A DNA stretch of 64,000 nt, taken from assembly GCA_016858145.1 (NCBI GenBank), contig JAEHOE010000099.1:434001-498000 (forward strand), written 5' to 3'. The position numbers and the translations under genes are program-made. Shown piece after piece: positions 29,418-40,069 of the stretch. The first letter of the stretch is position 1, and each line of letters begins with the position of its first letter. Under the pieces are notes generated by a model. The model was not told the origin of the DNA and ran no database searches. It worked only from the letters and a program-made list of their open reading frames with translations. This DNA comes from Edaphochlamys debaryana (taxonomy: Eukaryota > Chlorophyta > Chlorophyceae > Chlamydomonadales).

Positions 29418-31174
29418 TCCGCCACAGGCTCCCCGCCACCTGGAGGGATTGCCGCTCGGACAAGTTGCCACTTAGACCTTCGCGAGGCGCCACGGCCATA
29501 TGCCAGCAATCCTTCATGGTCTGTGACGCAGAAGCCATGGGCCTCACCGAAAGTACCTGAACAAGGGTTGGGGCCTGGCCAGGCCTGGCCACCGCTGAGA
29601 GCTGAGGAGCACGCGGACTGAGACCCCCTGCCAGGGCTTATCCGCACCGTGGCACGGTGGCAGAGGGTCCCTGTACCGGCACACGGGCACTGTGGCAGGC
29701 CGGCAGGGGCTCCCAGCACCGTGGCAAAGGCTGTTCGCAGGGGAGCATGGCCAGCGCACGCGCTCGTCTCTGGCATGGCGACCCTCCAACGGCTCCAAGA
29801 GACCAAGACACTGACCTCCTGTAGTGCACGCTTACTCCAACAGCGGGCACCTCATCAATAACACATTCACACTTCTCTACCCTGCGTTGCCTGCACCACG
29901 GCCGCGTGTGGCGCGCTGGGCCATGGGCCCAGCCGCGCAGCTTCTGTGCTTGTCCCTTGCTCTTTACCTTACGCAACTCTATCGTCTACCCACAGGCTGC
30001 AGGTTGCATCCTGCGACATGCTCGCCATGTTGTCTCCGCCGCTACAGGTCCTGGGCTGAGGTAGTGGCTTGCCGCTGGGCGGGTACGCCGTACGCGTTCC
30101 GCGCCGTTCCGCGGCTCCATGGGCCCAGCGCAGCCGTCCCATCCTGGAACCCCTGGCCTGGCCCTGAGCGCTGACCGCTTGACCAGGTTGGCCCCTCGCT
30201 CCACTGTTGGACAAGCGGCGGACCAGCACTCCAGCAGCGCTGTCAGGGCCTTCGGAGCAGGGTGGGTGGTCAACTGCCGCTGCGAGGGGCTCCAGATGAT
30301 AGCCCGTTCTGCCGGCCACCTTGGCATGCGTGCCTGGACCTGCGTGCCCGCGTTCTCAAGGTCGAATGGGGCCGACGTTGAGGAATGGATGTGCAGGCTC
30401 CTCCCGGCTAAGTGAGCAATGAACGTGCCACGTCATTTCCCTGCAGCAGTCCCCCTTGTTCTCGTGCCTGGCCCTCAGGAGCTCACAGTTTCTCAAGCCT
30501 CGCGCGGCCTGGGCTTCACCCTCGACACCGTATCCCTCTCCCTTGGCCTTGGCGTTCCACCTGCTCTGCCAAGGCAAACGGGGCTCCAGTCCCGGCCAGT
30601 CGTGCCCGCAAACCTAGCGCACCTACCAGAGACTGTCTGAGGTACGAGCACCCAGCAAGCCGTGAGGTACTGGAGGCCACGATGGGATGAGCACGAAAGT
30701 GACCCTGCTCTCAGAAGTAGGCGCGGGGTCCCTGCTGAGGTGCGACGCAGAGGCGGGCGAGGCAGAAGGTGCCATCGTCGCCGATGGCACTCGCTGGCTG
30801 TCTCAGAGTGACGGGGGGGTTACTGGTGCCAACGTGTTAGGAACGACCTCTTTCATCGGCCCTGGCAGCCGTGAAGCCCGTGGCTCGTCCGCAGGGGGAG
30901 CTCCTCCCGGCGTCTACCTGCCCTGGCGAGGCGCTGAGCTGCGTGCCTGGGCGTTTTGGGCTTGCAGTAGGTTGTGACACTGGTGTTGTTACAGGGCACG
31001 CGGACCCCTCGGCGCTATGATGCTGCGAATGAGGGAGGGGGGCCCAGTTCCCGGATTGAGCGAGGGTCCGAGCCAGCGTTGAGCACTCGCTTGCACAGTC
31101 GACCCCAGCAGTGGCTCTACTTCTAGTTAGACATTTATCCTGGCGCTTGTCTGGGCCACTGAGCGGCCTCGGGG
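29418..31174. repeat. Array unit 1 (edge copy, 1757 bp)
   Basis: Homology begins at TCCGCCACAGGCTCC. It differs from inner copies around 29818-29850, where an inner-copy segment is replaced by a shorter unrelated one, and at scattered positions, for example GGCGAGGCAG instead of GGCGCGGCAG near 30758. Confidence 0.85.
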
Positions 31175-32939
31175 TCCGCCACAGGCTCCCCGCCACCTGG
31201 AGGGATTGCCGCTCAGACAAGTTGCCACTTAGACCTTCGCGAGGCGCCACGGCCATATGCCAGCAATCCTTTATGGGGTGTGACGCAGAAGCCATGGGCC
31301 TCACCGAAAGTACCTGAACAAGGGTTGGGGCCTGGCCAGGCCTGGCCACCGCAGAGAGCTGAGGAGCACGCGGGCTGAGACCCCCTGCCAGGGCTTATCC
31401 GCACCGTGGCACGGTGGCAGAGGGTCCCTGTACCGGCACACGGGCACTGTGGCAGGCCGGCAGGGGCTCCCAGCACCGTGGCAAAGGCTGTTCGCAGGGG
31501 AGCATGGCCAGCGCACGCGCTCGTCTCTGGCATGGCGACCCTCCAACGGCTCCAAGAGACCAAGACACTGACCTCCTGCAGTGCATGCTATGTCCAGGAG
31601 GGCATGAGCGAGCACCTCATCAATAACACATTCACACTTCTCTACCCTGCGTTGCCTGCACCACGGCCGCGTGCGGCGCGCTGGGCCGTGGGCCCAGCCG
31701 CGCAGCTTCTGTGCTTGTCCCTTGCTCTTTACCTTACGCAACTCTATCGTCTACCCACAGGCTGCAGGTTGCATCCTGCGACATGCTCGCCATGTTGTCT
31801 CCGCCGCTACAGGTCCTGGGCTGAGGTAGTGGCTTGCCGCTGGGCGGGTACGCCGTACGCGTTCCGCGCCGTTCCGCGGCTCCATGGGCCCAGCGCAGCC
31901 GTCCCATCCTGGAACCCCTGGCCTGGCCCTGAGCGCTGACCGCTTGACCAGGTTGGCCCCTCGCTCCACTGTTGGACAAGCGGCGGACCAGCACTCCAGC
32001 AGCGCTGTCAGGGCCTTCGGAGCAGGGTGGGTGGTCAACTGCCGCTGCGAGGGGCTCCAGATGATAGCCCGTTCTGCCGGCCACCTTGGCATGCGTGCCT
32101 GGACCTGCGTGCCCGCGTTCTCAAGGTCGAATGGGGCCGACGTTGAGGAATGGATGTGCAGGCTCCTCCCGGCTAAGTGAGCAATGAACGTGCCACGTCA
32201 TTTCCCTGCAGCAGTCCCCCTTGTTCTCGTGCCTGGCCCTCAGGAGCTCACAGTTTCTCAAGCCTCGCGCGGCCTGGGCTTCACCCTCGACACCGTATCC
32301 CTCTCCCTTGGCCTTGGCGTTCCACCTGCTCTGCCAAGGCAAACGGGGCTCCAGTCCCGGCCAGTCGTGCCCGCAAACCTAGCGCACCTACCAGAGACTG
32401 TCTGAGGTACGAGCACCCAGCAAGCCGTGAGGTACTGGAGGCCACGATGGGATGAGCACGAAAGTGACCCTGCTCTCAGAAGTAGGCGCGGGGTCCTTGC
32501 TGAGGTGCGACGCAGAGGCGGGCGCGGCAGAAGGTGCCATCGTCGCCGATGGCACTCGCTGGCTGTCTCAGAGTGACGGGGGGGTTACTGGTGCCAACGT
32601 GTTAGGAACGACCTCTTTCATCGGCCCTGGCAGCCGTGAAGCCCGTGGCTCGTCCGCAGGGGGAGCTCCTCCCGGCGTCTACCTGCCCTGGCGAGGCGCT
32701 GAGCTGCGTGCCTGGGCGTTTTGGGCTTGCAGTAGGTTGTGACACTGGTGTTGTTACAGGGCACGCGGACCCCTCGGCGCTATGATGCTGCGAATGAGGG
32801 AGGGGGGCCCAGTTCCCGGATTGAGCGAGGGTCCGAGCCAGCGTTGAGCACTCGCTTGCACAGTCGACCCCAGCAGTGGCTCTACTTCTAGTTAGACATT
32901 TATCCTGGCGCTTGTCTGGGCCACTGAGCGGCCTCGGGG
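31175..32939. repeat. Array unit 2 (1765 bp)
   Basis: Inner copy, nearly identical to units 3-5. A T for C change is visible near 32498 (GGGTCCTTGCTGAGG). Confidence 0.9.
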
Positions 32940-34704
32940 TCCGCCACAGGCTCCCCGCCACCTGGAGGGATTGCCGCTCAGACAAGTTGCCACTTAGACC
33001 TTCGCGAGGCGCCACGGCCATATGCCAGCAATCCTTTATGGGGTGTGACGCAGAAGCCATGGGCCTCACCGAAAGTACCTGAACAAGGGTTGGGGCCTGG
33101 CCAGGCCTGGCCACCGCAGAGAGCTGAGGAGCACGCGGGCTGAGACCCCCTGCCAGGGCTTATCCGCACCGTGGCACGGTGGCAGAGGGTCCCTGTACCG
33201 GCACACGGGCACTGTGGCAGGCCGGCAGGGGCTCCCAGCACCGTGGCAAAGGCTGTTCGCAGGGGAGCATGGCCAGCGCACGCGCTCGTCTCTGGCATGG
33301 CGACCCTCCAACGGCTCCAAGAGACCAAGACACTGACCTCCTGCAGTGCATGCTATGTCCAGGAGGGCATGAGCGAGCACCTCATCAATAACACATTCAC
33401 ACTTCTCTACCCTGCGTTGCCTGCACCACGGCCGCGTGCGGCGCGCTGGGCCGTGGGCCCAGCCGCGCAGCTTCTGTGCTTGTCCCTTGCTCTTTACCTT
33501 ACGCAACTCTATCGTCTACCCACAGGCTGCAGGTTGCATCCTGCGACATGCTCGCCATGTTGTCTCCGCCGCTACAGGTCCTGGGCTGAGGTAGTGGCTT
33601 GCCGCTGGGCGGGTACGCCGTACGCGTTCCGCGCCGTTCCGCGGCTCCATGGGCCCAGCGCAGCCGTCCCATCCTGGAACCCCTGGCCTGGCCCTGAGCG
33701 CTGACCGCTTGACCAGGTTGGCCCCTCGCTCCACTGTTGGACAAGCGGCGGACCAGCACTCCAGCAGCGCTGTCAGGGCCTTCGGAGCAGGGTGGGTGGT
33801 CAACTGCCGCTGCGAGGGGCTCCAGATGATAGCCCGTTCTGCCGGCCACCTTGGCATGCGTGCCTGGACCTGCGTGCCCGCGTTCTCAAGGTCGAATGGG
33901 GCCGACGTTGAGGAATGGATGTGCAGGCTCCTCCCGGCTAAGTGAGCAATGAACGTGCCACGTCATTTCCCTGCAGCAGTCCCCCTTGTTCTCGTGCCTG
34001 GCCCTCAGGAGCTCACAGTTTCTCAAGCCTCGCGCGGCCTGGGCTTCACCCTCGACACCGTATCCCTCTCCCTTGGCCTTGGCGTTCCACCTGCTCTGCC
34101 AAGGCAAACGGGGCTCCAGTCCCGGCCAGTCGTGCCCGCAAACCTAGCGCACCTACCAGAGACTGTCTGAGGTACGAGCACCCAGCAAGCCGTGAGGTAC
34201 TGGAGGCCACGATGGGATGAGCACGAAAGTGACCCTGCTCTCAGAAGTAGGCGCGGGGTCCCTGCTGAGGTGCGACGCAGAGGCGGGCGCGGCAGAAGGT
34301 GCCATCGTCGCCGATGGCACTCGCTGGCTGTCTCAGAGTGACGGGGGGGTTACTGGTGCCAACGTGTTAGGAACGACCTCTTTCATCGGCCCTGGCAGCC
34401 GTGAAGCCCGTGGCTCGTCCGCAGGGGGAGCTCCTCCCGGCGTCTACCTGCCCTGGCGAGGCGCTGAGCTGCGTGCCTGGGCGTTTTGGGCTTGCAGTAG
34501 GTTGTGACACTGGTGTTGTTACAGGGCACGCGGACCCCTCGGCGCTATGATGCTGCGAATGAGGGAGGGGGGCCCAGTTCCCGGATTGAGCGAGGGTCCG
34601 AGCCAGCGTTGAGCACTCGCTTGCACAGTCGACCCCAGCAGTGGCTCTACTTCTAGTTAGACATTTATCCTGGCGCTTGTCTGGGCCACTGAGCGGCCTC
34701 GGGG
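32940..34704. repeat. Array unit 3 (1765 bp)
   Basis: Inner copy; no difference from the consensus of units 2-5 was noticed by eye. Confidence 0.9.
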
Positions 34705-36469
34705 TCCGCCACAGGCTCCCCGCCACCTGGAGGGATTGCCGCTCAGACAAGTTGCCACTTAGACCTTCGCGAGGCGCCACGGCCATATGCCAGCAATCCT
34801 TTATGGGGTGTGACGCAGAAGCCATGGGCCTCACCGAAAGTACCTGAACAAGGGTTGGGGCCTGGCCAGGCCTGGCCACCGCAGAGAGCTGAGGAGCACG
34901 CGGGCTGAGACCCCCTGCCAGGGCTTATCCGCACCGTGGCACGGTGGCAGAGGGTCCCTGTACCGGCACACGGGCACTGTGGCAGGCCGGCAGGGGCTCC
35001 CAGCACCGTGGCAAAGGCTGTTCGCAGGGGAGCATGGCCAGCGCACGCGCTCGTCTCTGGCATGGCGACCCTCCAACGGCTCCAAGAGACCAAGACACTG
35101 ACCTCCTGCAGTGCATGCTATGTCCAGGAGGGCATGAGCGAGCACCTCATCAATAACACATTCACACTTCTCTACCCTGCGTTGCCTGCACCACGGCCGC
35201 GTGCGGCGCGCTGGGCCGTGGGCCCAGCCGCGCAGCTTCTGTGCTTGTCCCTTGCTCTTTACCTTACGCAACTCTATCGTCTACCCATAGGCTGCAGGTT
35301 GCATCCTGCGACATGCTCGCCATGTTGTCTCCGCCGCTACAGGTCCTGGGCTGAGGTAGTGGCTTGCCGCTGGGCGGGTACGCCGTACGCGTTCCGCGCC
35401 GTTCCGCGGCTCCATGGGCCCAGCGCAGCCGTCCCATCCTGGAACCCCTGGCCTGGCCCTGAGCGCTGACCGCTTGACCAGGTTGGCCCCTCGCTCCACT
35501 GTTGGACAAGCGGCGGACCAGCACTCCAGCAGCGCTGTCAGGGCCTTCGGAGCAGGGTGGGTGGTCAACTGCCGCTGCGAGGGGCTCCAGATGATAGCCC
35601 GTTCTGCCGGCCACCTTGGCATGCGTGCCTGGACCTGCGTGCCCGCGTTCTCAAGGTCGAATGGGGCCGACGTTGAGGAATGGATGTGCAGGCTCCTCCC
35701 GGCTAAGTGAGCAATGAACGTGCCACGTCATTTCCCTGCAGCAGTCCCCCTTGTTCTCGTGCCTGGCCCTCAGGAGCTCACAGTTTCTCAAGCCTCGCGC
35801 GGCCTGGGCTTCACCCTCGACACCGTATCCCTCTCCCTTGGCCTTGGCGTTCCACCTGCTCTGCCAAGGCAAACGGGGCTCCAGTCCCGGCCAGTCGTGC
35901 CCGCAAACCTAGCGCACCTACCAGAGACTGTCTGAGGTACGAGCACCCAGCAAGCCGTGAGGTACTGGAGGCCACGATGGGATGAGCACGAAAGTGACCC
36001 TGCTCTCAGAAGTAGGCGCGGGGTCCCTGCTGAGGTGCGACGCAGAGGCGGGCGCGGCAGAAGGTGCCATCGTCGCCGATGGCACTCGCTGGCTGTCTCA
36101 GAGTGACGGGGGGGTTACTGGTGCCAACGTGTTAGGAACGACCTCTTTCATCGGCCCTGGCAGCCGTGAAGCCCGTGGCTCGTCCGCAGGGGGAGCTCCT
36201 CCCGGCGTCTACCTGCCCTGGCGAGGCGCTGAGCTGCGTGCCTGGGCGTTTTGGGCTTGCAGTAGGTTGTGACACTGGTGTTGTTACAGGGCACGCGGAC
36301 CCCTCGGCGCTATGATGCTGCGAATGAGGGAGGGGGGCCCAGTTCCCGGATTGAGCGAGGGTCCGAGCCAGCGTTGAGCACTCGCTTGCACAGTCGACCC
36401 CAGCAGTGGCTCTACTTCTAGTTAGACATTTATCCTGGCGCTTGTCTGGGCCACTGAGCGGCCTCGGGG
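34705..36469. repeat. Array unit 4 (1765 bp)
   Basis: Inner copy with a C to T change near 35287 (CTACCCATAGGCTGC instead of CTACCCACAGGCTGC). Confidence 0.9.
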
Positions 36470-38234
36470 TCCGCCACAGGCTCCCCGCCACCTGGAGGGA
36501 TTGCCGCTCAGACAAGTTGCCACTTAGACCTTCGCGAGGCGCCACGGCCATATGCCAGCAATCCTTTATGGGGTGTGACGCAGAAGCCATGGGCCTCACC
36601 GAAAGTACCTGAACAAGGGTTGGGGCCTGGCCAGGCCTGGCCACCGCAGAGAGCTGAGGAGCACGCGGGCTGAGACCCCCTGCCAGGGCTTATCCGCACC
36701 GTGGCACGGTGGCAGAGGGTCCCTGTACCGGCACACGGGCACTGTGGCAGGCCGGCAGGGGCTCCCAGCACCGTGGCAAAGGCTGTTCGCAGGGGAGCAT
36801 GGCCAGCGCACGCGCTCGTCTCTGGCATGGCGACCCTCCAACGGCTCCAAGAGACCAAGACACTGACCTCCTGCAGTGCATGCTATGTCCAGGAGGGCAT
36901 GAGCGAGCACCTCATCAATAACACATTCACACTTCTCTACCCTGCGTTGCCTGCACCACGGCCGCGTGCGGCGCGCTGGGCCGTGGGCCCAGCCGCGCAG
37001 CTTCTGTGCTTGTCCCTTGCTCTTTACCTTACGCAACTCTATCGTCTACCCACAGGCTGCAGGTTGCATCCTGCGACATGCTCGCCATGTTGTCTCCGCC
37101 GCTACAGGTCCTGGGCTGAGGTAGTGGCTTGCCGCTGGGCGGGTACGCCGTACGCGTTCCGCGCCGTTCCGCGGCTCCATGGGCCCAGCGCAGCCGTCCC
37201 ATCCTGGAACCCCTGGCCTGGCCCTGAGCGCTGACCGCTTGACCAGGTTGGCCCCTCGCTCCACTGTTGGACAAGCGGCGGACCAGCACTCCAGCAGCGC
37301 TGTCAGGGCCTTCGGAGCAGGGTGGGTGGTCAACTGCCGCTGCGAGGGGCTCCAGATGATAGCCCGTTCTGCCGGCCACCTTGGCATGCGTGCCTGGACC
37401 TGCGTGCCCGCGTTCTCAAGGTCGAATGGGGCCGACGTTGAGGAATGGATGTGCAGGCTCCTCCCGGCTAAGTGAGCAATGAACGTGCCACGTCATTTCC
37501 CTGCAGCAGTCCCCCTTGTTCTCGTGCCTGGCCCTCAGGAGCTCACAGTTTCTCAAGCCTCGCGCGGCCTGGGCTTCACCCTCGACACCGTATCCCTCTC
37601 CCTTGGCCTTGGCGTTCCACCTGCTCTGCCAAGGCAAACGGGGCTCCAGTCCCGGCCAGTCGTGCCCGCAAACCTAGCGCACCTACCAGAGACTGTCTGA
37701 GGTACGAGCACCCAGCAAGCCGTGAGGTACTGGAGGCCACGATGGGATGAGCACGAAAGTGACCCTGCTCTCAGAAGTAGGCGCGGGGTCCCTGCTGAGG
37801 TGCGACGCAGAGGCGGGCGCGGCAGAAGGTGCCATCGTCGCCGATGGCACTCGCTGGCTGTCTCAGAGTGACGGGGGGGTTACTGGTGCCAACGTGTTAG
37901 GAACGACCTCTTTCATCGGCCCTGGCAGCCGTGAAGCCCGTGGCTCGTCCGCAGGGGGAGCTCCTCCCGGCGTCTACCTGCCCTGGCGAGGCGCTGAGCT
38001 GCGTGCCTGGGCGTTTTGGGCTTGCAGTAGGTTGTGACACTGGTGTTGTTACAGGGCACGCGGACCCCTCGGCGCTATGATGCTGCGAATGAGGGAGGGG
38101 GGCCCAGTTCCCGGATTGAGCGAGGGTCCGAGCCAGCGTTGAGCACTCGCTTGCACAGTCGACCCCAGCAGTGGCTCTACTTCTAGTTAGACATTTATCC
38201 TGGCGCTTGTCTGGGCCACTGAGCGGCCTCGGGG
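36470..38234. repeat. Array unit 5 (1765 bp)
   Basis: Inner copy; no difference from the consensus of units 2-5 was noticed by eye. Confidence 0.9.
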
Positions 38235-39980
38235 TCCGCCACAGGCTCCCCGCCACCTGGAGGGATTGCCGCTCAGACAAGTTGCCACTTAGACCTTCGC
38301 GAGGCGCCACGGCCATATGCCAGCAATCCTTTATGGGGTGTGACGCAGAAGCCATGGGCCTCACCGAAAGTACCTGAACAAGGGTTGGGGCCTGGCCAGG
38401 CCTGGCCACCGCAGAGAGCTGAGGAGCACGCGGGCTGAGACCCCCTGCCAGGGCTTATCCGCACCGTGGCACGGTGGCAGAGGGTCCCTGTACCGGCACA
38501 CGGGCACTGTGGCAGGCCGGCAGGGGCTCCCAGCACCGTGGCAAAGGCTGTTCGCAGGGGAGCATGGCCAGCGCACGCGCTCGTCTCTGGCATGGCGACC
38601 CTCCAACGGCTCCAAGAGACCAAGACACTGACCTCCTGCAGTGCATGCTATGTCCAGGAGGGCATGAGCGAGCACCTCATCAATAACACATTCACACTTC
38701 TCTACCCTGCGTTGCCTGCACCACGGCCGCGTGCGGCGCGCTGGGCCGTGGGCCCAGCCGCGCAGCTTCTGTGCTTGTCCCTTGCTCTTTACCTTACGCA
38801 ACTCTATCGTCTACCCACAGGCTGCAGGTTGCATCCTGCGACATGCTCGCCATGTTGTCTCCGCCGCTACAGGTCCTGGGCTGAGGTAGTGGCTTGCCGC
38901 TGGGCGGGTACGCCGTACGCGTTCCGCGCCGTTCCGCGGCTCCATGGGCCCAGCGCAGCCGTCCCATCCTGGAACCCCTGGCCTGGCCCTGAGCGCTGAC
39001 CGCTTGACCAGGTTGGCCCCTCGCTCCACTGTTGGACAAGCGGCGGACCAGCACTCCAGCAGCGCTGTCAGGGCCTTCGGAGCAGGGTGGGTGGTCAACT
39101 GCCGCTGCGAGGGGCTCCAGATGATAGCCCGTTCTGCCGGCCACCTTGGCATGCGTGCCTGGACCTGCGTGCCCGCGTTCTCAAGGTCGAATGGGGCCGA
39201 CGTTGAGGAATGGATGTGCAGGCTCCTCCCGGCTAAGTGAGCAATGAACGTGCCACGTCATTTCCCTGCAGCAGTCCCCCTTGTTCTCGTGCCTGGCCCT
39301 CAGGAGCTCACAGTTTCTCAAGCCTGGCGCGGCCTGGGCTTCACCCTCGACACCGTATCCCTCTCCCTTGGCCTTGGCGTTCCACCTGCTCTACCAAGGC
39401 AAACGACGCTCCAGTCCCGGCCAGCCGTGCCCGCAAACCTAGCGCACCTACCAGAGACTGCATGAGGTACGAGCACCCAGCAAGCCGTGAGGTACTGGAG
39501 GCCACGATGGCATGAGTTCGAAAGTGACCCTGCTCTCAGAAGTAGGCGCGGGGTCCCTTCTGAGGTGCGACGCAGAGGCGGGCGCGGCAGAAGGTGCCAT
39601 CGTCGCCGATGGCACTCGCTGGCTGTCTCAGAGTGACGGGGGGGTTACTGGTGCCAACGTGTTAAGAACGACCTCTTTCATCGGCCCTGGCAACCCGTGA
39701 AGCCCGTGGCTCGCCCGCAGGAGGAGCTCCTCCCAGCGGGATGATTTCTACCTGCCCTGGCGAGGCGCTGAGGTGTGTGTAGGTTGCGACACTGGTGTTG
39801 TTACAGGGCACGCGGACCCCTCGGCGCTATGATGCTGGATGCTGGGGGGGCCCAGTTCCCGGATGGCCGGATTGCGCGAGGGTCCGAGCCAGCGTTGAGC
39901 ACTCGCTTGCACAGTCGACCCCAGCAGTGGCTCTACTTCTAGTTAGACATTTATCCTGGCGCTTGTCTGGGCCACTGAGC
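38235..39980. repeat. Array unit 6 (edge copy, diverged and shortened)
   Basis: Identical to inner copies up to about 39320. After that it accumulates substitutions and a deletion of about 30 bases near 39775, plus small insertions near 39735. Homology stops at about 39980, some 90 bases before the ubiquilin start codon. Confidence 0.9.
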
Positions 39981-40069
39981 GTGTCTCGCACCTCGCGCCT
40001 TATCTCATATAGGGCCAAACCGATAAGGATAGAGGTCCCCCGGAGCAGCCGCGCGGCCCCCCGCCGGCC
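39981..40069 (+). promoter_or_regulatory. Short unique leader before ubiquilin
   Basis: Only about 89 bases of unique sequence separate the end of the array from the ubiquilin ATG. Most of it is probably 5' untranslated region, so the core promoter may lie within the diverged last array unit. No clear TATA box; a slightly AT-richer patch (TTATCTCATATAGGG) lies at about 40001-40015. Confidence 0.4.

Larger units (their letters stand above)
29418..39980. repeat. Tandem array: six copies of a 1765-bp unit
   Basis: The same 1765-base sequence recurs head-to-tail about six times. For example, one identical marker sequence starts at 30687, 32452, 34217, 35982 and 37747, with a diverged form at 39512. 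Copies 2-5 differ from each other by only isolated substitutions. The first copy is 8 bases shorter with a few diverged patches, and the last copy has substitutions and deletions. Every unit carries the same set of short open frames on both strands (up to 177 aa), as expected by chance at this GC content, with no recognisable domain or splice-consistent gene. The array fills most of the space between two divergently transcribed genes. It is best called a long-unit satellite or segmental tandem duplication; function unknown. Confidence 0.95.

Noticed and set aside
29638..39240. Sets of repeated small open frames (up to 177 aa) in each array unit
   Set aside because: They occur on both strands at once, lack domains and splice logic, and are no longer than expected by chance at this GC content. 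Their repetition only reflects identical DNA.
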